From positions 43,448,101 through 43,512,100 of the forward strand of contig CM069872.1 in assembly GCA_036172665.1 (NCBI GenBank): a stretch of DNA of 64,000 nucleotides, read 5' to 3'. Positions 58,041 to 64,000 of the stretch are shown here, one piece after another. The position numbers and the translations under genes are program-made. The notes beneath the pieces are model-generated. The model was not told where the DNA came from. It searched no databases and saw only the letters and a program-made list of their open reading frames with translations. The stretch is from Prosopocoilus inquinatus. Its lineage: Eukaryota > Arthropoda > Insecta > Coleoptera > Lucanidae. Every line of letters begins with the position of its first letter. Position 1 is the first letter of the stretch.

Positions 58041-58980
58041 AGAAAGTGACAGCTCTCGGAGCTCAGCCGTCACTCACGAGGTGGGACGGAGGCAGGACAT
58101 GCGGCGTCGAACTGCCGGTGAAAATCTGCCCCAGACTACTTGCTATAAAGGAGGTAAACGAGGAATTAACGAACGGGAGCAAAAAACGAACGTGGAAAAC
58201 AAGTATGTAACAAGATGGTAAAACAAAATGGTGCTCTCCATGCTTGAGGAGGAAAGCAAGCTGAAAAGGGTCCAACAAACCCGTAGAAAACGATCCCACA
58301 AACAATCAGGGGAAAATATAACGGAATGAGCGATACAGGATGATAGGATCACAGGTCCTAACGATAACTTCGTTTTCAAAACACCTCTAAGCTCGAGACA
58401 CAGACGCCTATTACAGACCTGAACACAATTGCCCCGTCTCGTTGCTGGCATACAAAAGAGAGGAACAAGCGTTCCGAACGAAGAACGAGAGACTGTTCGA
58501 AAACGAACAACCACACACCTAACATGCGTGCACAAAGGGAAGCCTACTCGGCCGCAACGCCAAAAGCGAAAAATGATTGTAAGATTGTCTTTTATTTCCA
58601 CAGTTCAAACTCAAACTCTGTTCATTTTATATTCATTATAATTAAATTAAGTTGTTATTAAGTGATAGGAAATGCGTATGAAATTCCAAAGAAATTAGAT
58701 TTTCGCTAGATCGTTTCGAATAGGGATCGAATGTGTGTGCTTACGCACATACTATAAGACTATCTCGTGAGCACTCGTATCTATTTAATGGCTGTGTAAC
58801 TAGAAATAAGATTGTCGGTTATACTTAAATTTGGTAAACTATGTGTAAAGTATCACTCTGTGTAAAAAATCGATGCTTGTAACATTGAACATTTCGGGGA
58901 TTTGGCGATTTTCATTCATTGGTCCTTGTATGGCGTATTTATGACAACACCCAAAAAGTCTTAAATATACTAATCTTCGA
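57993..58980 (+). repeat. About 960-bp repeat, copy 1
   Basis: Matches 62776-63737 almost throughout, from GGAGGGGGCAATACC to ACACCCAAAAAGTCTT and ATCTTCGATTG/ATCTTCGATGG. Small indels are scattered (for example a GTTGTTATTAAG versus no insertion near 58650). Plus-strand frames (122 and 74 codons) and a 152-codon minus frame lie in it, but the matching frames in copy 2 are broken, so coding is doubtful. This copy extends further left than copy 2. Confidence 0.85.
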
Positions 58981-59086
58981 TGGTCTAATAAATTCAATTT
59001 AATCGAATAAAAATTATCACAATAAAAAAATATCATTACAAAATACCCAAATATGAATATTTTTATGATTTATTTTTTTGTTACAG

Positions 59087-59379
59087 GTTGCTGAAATAAA
59101 GGGAAATATATCTGCGAAATTTGCAACTTGCCATCCAAAAAACCAGGCAACAATAGAAAGAGCTAATCAGGCACACGCATAAATTTGGCGAAAAATGGCA
59201 TTCGTATTGTAAACAAGAACAATGGCAAATGCGGCGTAATAAATAAATAACGAATAAATCCGGTGCTAGCGAGTGCGAGGGGTCCGGGACTATTGCGTTG
59301 TGTGACCATCGAAGTGACCACAGGCAACTGTAATGTGATTGTGTATGTCATCGCTCGTAACGGTGGTCAAACGAGAACA
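59087..59379 (+). other. 5' UTR part of signal-peptide exon, with uORFs
   Basis: A polypyrimidine tract ending TTTTTTTGTTACAG (59086) gives a strong 3' splice site. The 293 bases before the main ATG contain a five-codon uORF (59195-59212, MAFVL), another five-codon uORF (59222-59239, MANAA), a start-stop ATGTGA (59333-59338), and a 21-codon uORF (59345-59410) that overlaps the main start. This arrangement would strongly limit translation initiation at 59380. Confidence 0.45.
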
Positions 59380-59479
59380 ATGCGGCTTGATTACTGGTTT
59401 CAGTACGTAGCGTTGGGTTTCGTCGTCCTGATGCGGAACGCCGTTGGTGCACCGCAACCGAGTCAAGACAAAATTCTGG
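59380..59479 (+). CDS. First coding exon of a secreted or membrane protein
   Basis: The ATG at 59380 has the context GAACAATG, close to the insect consensus. It opens 33 codons beginning MRLDYWFQYVALGF. A short charged start is followed by a hydrophobic core (about residues 9-18). Next comes a plausible signal-peptidase site after VGA (residues 22-24) and then a hydrophilic PQPSQDKIL. The frame stays open to the word CTGG|GTAAGT, a near-perfect donor, so the exon ends at 59479 in phase 1. Acceptor, start, signal peptide and donor in the right order within 400 bp make this the best host exon in the window. No further exon is visible by 64000. I cannot identify the protein. The non-coding exon at 8304 may be its first exon. 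Confidence 0.55.
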
Positions 59480-59480
59480 G

Positions 59481-61280
59481 TAAGTTCTGAATTAATTAAG
59501 ACCTACATGGCAAACATCAAAGCGACGAGTTTTCGGGGCAAAGAAGACGAGCGAACAACTAAGGGCATATGAATTCCTTTCATGACTAAACCACCTACAT
59601 ATACCCAATTAAATTCTACGTTGTCTTAATAACGCCAAATTTAATGATAAATTTCTAATATCAAACTTAACAGACACTAACACACATTAAATCAAAGTTC
59701 AAAGTCTAAAGCTCAGGTTAATGCATGGTGTTAAACATGAAAGGAAACATTTTTTTTTCTTCTTTATTTTGCTTTAATGTATTTTTTTAAACTGTGACAT
59801 TCTCATATGATTTCAGTTAATTTTCTAGAATTAAAAATTTCTGGGTTTCTGAGCTTTGGAGTCTGTTGTCATTACAAAAATGCATGCTATTATTGAAACA
59901 ACAAACATATTCATTAAATATAAGTTAACTTGGATAATATGCATTGCTATTACTTAAAACCTTTACGTTATACTCTTGGACACTAAAGTCACCTGGTGGC
60001 AGCTACGCGTTGCTTTCTCAACAGTTGTCCCAAAGCTAACTCAAATGGAGATGGGTGGAGTTGCTAACTGACGTACAATTAAGGGCACAAGGGAATAAAT
60101 CTAGCCTGAAGGTCGCATCGTGAAGCTGCTTTTCAAGGTCCTACCACAGCGTGCGATGGTGTTCTTGAACCTCCAGAACATTTTCATTCATTCGTGCGTT
60201 AAGCGTAGGGTTACGCCCGTTTCCTCAGTCACAGTTTAACCTTAATCTCCTGTGTGCTTCTCTAGTAACAATTATAAAAGCAGTTGTTGCTATGGGAATA
60301 AACTGAAGATTAAATTTGTGACTGTGATGGAGAGAACCTCCCTTGGATAAATGACGCAACACGGTAAAGTAGAAAATATCTATTAACTTATAATCTTGAC
60401 AAGGTAAACGCGTAGCTCAACGAAAGCCAGTAATAACGACATAACCGTCAGAAAAGCTTCTAACTAAGGATCAGTACTGATCGATTAGCTGGATTTTGGT
60501 TCCAAATAGCGATATGATTGATACTTAAGTTTTAATTAAATTAAATAACGATAATTACGCCGGTAATTCTTCTTAATTATCGGTACTACGTCGTGCCGGT
60601 AATATTTGTGCATAAATGGGCGAATGTAGTAAAGAAATGTATGATCAGTTGTTGACGTTACTGGCTTCAAAGGTCCGTTGATAGAAGGTAGATGCAGCCC
60701 TCGTCGCTATCGGGGTCCAGCTTAAGTACTACTCGCTACAATCCTTGAGAAATTCGACTCGTCCGCAGCTCGCAGACAACGGTCAAAGCGTCGGAAAAAT
60801 TTATTCAACAGGGACGTGGTCCAAAAGTAAACCTCAATGATCGCAGCCTTAGCTAAAGTATATTCCCATCGAGGGTAATTCCAATTATTAACAGCCTCAC
60901 GCACAAATGTGCCTCCACAAAAAGAACGAATCCAACGAAAGAGAGAGAGAGAGAGAAGGTAAAGTTAATTATCGGTTAAACATACCTGTTTGAAGAGTAA
61001 ACAGTTCGTTAGAATGAGATGCGACTTAGCACATCAAAAGACACGTCGAGCAAATCTACTTCCAAACAAATCGTTTAACTGTATCTTGCAAACATTAATT
61101 GCAAGTTTTATATTACTGAATAGAGAATTAAAAGGCCTTTCAAATGAGATAGCACATCGCATTTGAAAATTTCAAAGGGATAAAGGAGGTAGGAGATACA
61201 AAATTCTGCTAAAATAGTGTTACTTTACAATTAAAAATCTAGATTTAGATTCTAGGTCTAGATTTTTCCTCTATTTACCT
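59481..61280. other. Presumed intron, AT-rich
   Basis: Contains no recognisable exon. A (GA)10-type microsatellite lies at 60936-60957. Confidence 0.4.
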
Positions 61281-61289
61281 AACATTGTT

Positions 61290-62420
61290 GCCTGTTTTTG
61301 TCAGCCTAATACTCTTTCTTTTCAATTTCTTTGTGCAATCGAATCTAAATCACTCTTAACGGCCTCTAGCCCCTTTATTTATTTATTTTTTAAACCACTG
61401 CTTCTTTTACTATTCTTAGTGCTTCTATTCTCTTTTTGTAAATTCTTTTCTTCTCTACTTCTTCTACCTGTAGATGTTGCTTTGGAATTCGATTCTCCTA
61501 CATCCATATAACATGTCTTAACAACCTTAATCGTTGGGCTCTATTTGTTTGACTAATTATTGGTTTATTACATTGTTGTTCAATCTGTTTATTCCGAACT
61601 CACCTTTTCTATCTTTCTACCTTCAAAATTCTTCTCTACATTTTTCTTTCCAGTCTTTCCAATTTATTTGCTACTTGCTTACTCATCATCCACCTATTAC
61701 CTTAGTACAAAACTATTCTAATCTAAATTTTATTGTTTCATTAGCTTTCATACGTTTTGCTAAATTCAAAATAAGTTCTCTGAGTTCAATATTTTTACTA
61801 ATGCTGTCCTCCTAAATTCCTATTTATTATTATTATATATATATATTATTATTATTAGACTGTCCTCCTAAATTCCTATTTAAATTTCTTGTCGAACTTC
61901 GAACTCAAGTTCTCCTTCATTTTTATCAGCCAGGGTAACACCTGCGTATTCAAAAAGGTCAACAGTGTCGTAGAAATATTGCAATCTTTCTGGATTTTGG
62001 AATGGCAGGTACCTTTAATTTTTTTTCCTTGTTCTTGAAAATTTAATTTTTCATTTATTAATCTGCAGGACAAAAGTTTTCGCATTTTGTTCCAGCTGCC
62101 TCCATATCCTTTCCTTTCTCTTGACGATCGATCTTGTTGTTAGCGTCACATCGTCTGTATAAGCGAGAGATTGATGCCAATGCTGATTTAACAGTATTTT
62201 TACTAATATATTTCTATGTCCCTTACAATAACATCTAGTATCAGATTCAACAAGGATGTCAATAATGGTTGACCAAATCTCTATCTACAAGTCTTCCTTC
62301 TAATCTTAGTTCTTACGCTTTATAGCACCACTTCTGTTTCTATAGCGTCATCTCTACTTTCTCTGTCTTGGTATTTTTCAGTTTTCCGTACTTAACTGTA
62401 TTCTTCCTCTCTTTGTATTA
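61290..62420 (-). pseudogene. Non-LTR retrotransposon reverse transcriptase, relic
   Basis: Several RT landmarks appear in order on the minus strand: GRLVDRDLVN (about 62290); QPLLTSLLNLILDVIVRDIE (62265-62210), equivalent to Q-G--LS--LFNL-LE-V-R; and SLAYTDDVTL (about 62170-62145), the YADD catalytic box with A to T. Near the end come IEQQCNKPIISQTNRAQRLR, LLRHVIWM, a stop, ENRIPKQ (61545-61478) and a basic tail. The last part matches the R-LRW-GHV-RM-ENR-PK motif at the C-terminus of insect LINE ORFs. Frames shift repeatedly and stops are frequent. A duplication with microsatellite interrupts it at 61800-61885. Confidence 0.8.
61800..61885 (+). repeat. Short duplication spanning an ATT/AT microsatellite
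   Basis: CTGTCCTCCTAAATTCCTAT occurs at 61804 and again at 61860. Between them are ATTATTATTATT and ATATATATAT runs. Slippage or a microsatellite-mediated duplication inside the LINE relic is the simplest reading. Confidence 0.75.
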
Positions 62421-62750
62421 AGATCTCTGCAGATATCTCACTTTTATCCGGTTGTCAAATTAACGTAGACAGTAGTCATTGAAAAAGAAAGCAATTTCCC
62501 CAGGAAATTTTGGAACTCTTCAAAAAAAAGGAAGTTTTAATTTACTCTCATCTTTATTAAATCTTCATCTTCAAAACGTTCCAAAATGATTCTCTATTTT
62601 GGCAATTTATATCTCGTTATTATCCATGACTTACTTATTTCAATCGCCAGAATTCTTATCCTATGATTTTTATAACAGTTTTCTACTATATGGACTATAG
62701 CCGCCCTCCATTTCATCCAAAATCAAATTGATCTGATTTTGAATTGAACG

Positions 62751-62775
62751 GATTTTAAAGAAAGTTTCTTTCAAA
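62751..62775 (+). repeat. 25-bp target-site duplication, left
   Basis: The 25-mer beginning GATTTTAAAGAAAGTTTC and ending TTTCAAA is repeated exactly at 63738-63762, immediately outside the 962-bp insertion. Confidence 0.85.
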
Positions 62776-63737
62776 AACGGAGGGGGCAATACCATTTTTT
62801 CTTCCAGCGAAAGCACGTGGAGAAAGTGACAGCTCTCGGAGCTCAGCCGTCACTCACGAGGTGGGACGGAGGCAGGACATCCGGCGTCGAACTGCCGGTG
62901 AAAATCTAGCCCAGACTGGTTGCTATAAAGGAGGTAAACGAGGAATTAACGAACGCGAGCAAAAAACGAACTTGGAAAACAAGTATGTAACAAGATGGTA
63001 AAACAAAATGGTGCTCTCCTTGCTTGAGGAGGAAAGCAAGCTGAAAAGGGTCCAACAAACCCGTAGAAAACGATCCCACAAACAATCAGGGGAAAATCTA
63101 ACGGAATGAGCGATACAGGATGATAGGATCACAGGTCCTAACGATAACTTCGTTTTCAAAACACCTCTAAGCTCAGTACCTATTACAGACCTAAACACAA
63201 TTGCCCTGTCTCGTTGCTGGCATACAAAAGAGAGGAACAAGCGTTCCGAACGAGGAACGAAAGACTATTCGAAAACGAACAATCACACACCTAACATGCG
63301 TGCACAAAGGGAAGCCTATTCGACCGCAACGCCAAAAGCGAAAAATGATTGTAAGATTGTCTTTTATTTCCACAGTTCAAACTCAAACTCTGTTCATTTT
63401 ATATTCATTATAATTACATTAAGTGATAGGAAATGCGTATGAAATTCCAAAGAAATTAGATTTTCGCTAGATCGTTTCGAATAGGGATCGAATGTGTGTG
63501 CTTACGCACATACTGTAAGACTATCTCGTGAGCACTCGGGTGTGTCTATTTAATGGCTGTATAACTAGAAATAAGATTGTCGGTTATACTTAAATTTGGT
63601 AAACTATGTGTAAAGTACACTCTGTGTATAAAATTGGTGCCTGTCACATTGAACGTCTCGGGGATTCGGCGATTTTCATTCATTGGTCCTTGTATGACGG
63701 ATTTATGATAACACCCAAAAAGTCTTGATCTTCGATT
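62776..63737 (+). mobile_element. 962-bp insertion of the 58-kb repeat, copy 2
   Basis: The insert starts AACGGAGGGGGCAATACC and ends TCTTGATCTTCGATT. It is homologous to 57993-58980 but shorter on the left, where copy 1 and the 56.9-kb fragment continue. An exact 25-bp duplication on both sides, one fixed end and one truncated end fit target-primed reverse transcription, as for LINEs or their passengers. No poly(A) tail is seen in either orientation. No RT frame is present, so it was mobilised in trans. Confidence 0.8.
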
Positions 63738-63762
63738 GATTTTAAAGAAAGTTTCTTTCAAA
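63738..63762 (+). repeat. 25-bp target-site duplication, right
   Basis: Exact copy of 62751-62775. The 25-mer itself contains the near-palindrome AAAGAAAGTTTCTTT. Confidence 0.85.
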
Positions 63763-64000
63763 GGAATAATATTTTTAAATTAAATGAACATAACCTCAAA
63801 ATATGTATGAAATCACATCAAAGTGAATACTGATTGTAAAAACGAGCTTGATTAGTTGGGAGTGAGGGAGGAGGAACTCAATCACTTTTCTATCAATGAG
63901 CAGCAACTGAATAACTGCAAATGAAATGCAATCAGTGATTTTTAAGTGAATTTGAATCGATTAAACTTCCAATATGTTGTAAATAAAGCCGTCCACCATT
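63763..64000. other. AT-rich non-coding DNA at window end
   Basis: No gene or repeat supported. Confidence 0.4.

Noticed and set aside
58143..58601. 152-codon minus frame in the 960-bp repeat
   Set aside because: The second copy at 62923-63373 is broken into separate frames, so the frame is not conserved. Cys/Leu-rich composition looks like an antisense shadow.

Overview
This is a strongly AT-rich eukaryotic window with no long open reading frame, no operon structure and no ribosomal RNA. Several things point to an arthropod, most likely an insect: decayed reverse transcriptases of families common in insect genomes, very many short inverted-repeat transposons with TA or TTA/TAA duplications, an arthropod-type TCAGT initiator in a GC-rich block, and canonical GT..AG splice signals. 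I cannot name the species.

The only host gene I can argue for runs on the + strand. A GC-rich, TATA-less block at about 8.24-8.46 kb looks like a promoter plus a non-coding first exon, with initiator TCAGT at 8302 and donor GTGAGT after 8459. At 59087-59479 there is a second exon. It has a strong acceptor, four upstream start codons, a well-placed ATG at 59380, a 33-codon secretory signal-type N-terminus and a GTAAGT donor. If the two belong together, about 50 kb of the window is the first intron of a gene for a secreted or membrane protein, and the rest of that protein lies to the right of the window. A 43-codon antisense reading frame with one membrane segment (16069-16200, minus) is a weaker second candidate.

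Between these signals the DNA is mostly old mobile elements. Relics of at least four retroelement proteins can be read: a non-LTR RT tail (+, about 4.3 kb), a non-LTR RT (-, 9.6-10.3 kb), a jockey/CR1-type RT (-, 45.9-46.3 kb), a Penelope-like RT (-, 51.5-52.4 kb) and another non-LTR RT (-, 61.3-62.4 kb). Roughly twenty inverted-repeat elements are visible. They include Harbinger/Tourist-like elements with TTA/TAA duplications, TA-flanked elements with TIRs up to about 300 bp, and a hAT-like element. There is also one tRNA-derived SINE and several perfect hairpins, two of which have a half-copy elsewhere in the window.

The most striking repeat structures are listed here. A 303-bp tandem array reverses orientation in mid-array (48.5-50.0 kb). 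A five-copy array of about 150-bp units lies at 12.68-13.44 kb. An inverted-repeat element encloses a cloverleaf-like tRNA core (13.7-14.0 kb). A 962-bp insertion is flanked by an exact 25-bp duplication (62.75-63.76 kb), with a longer sister copy in a segmentally duplicated cluster at 56.7-59.0 kb. Non-repetitive, GC-richer islands rich in TAATTA-type motifs (1.2-1.6, 8.8-9.1, 16.0-16.3, 20.2-20.5, 27.2-27.5, 38.0-38.4, 39.1-39.7 and 45.0-45.4 kb) are candidates for conserved regulatory DNA. All calls come from reading the sequence alone.
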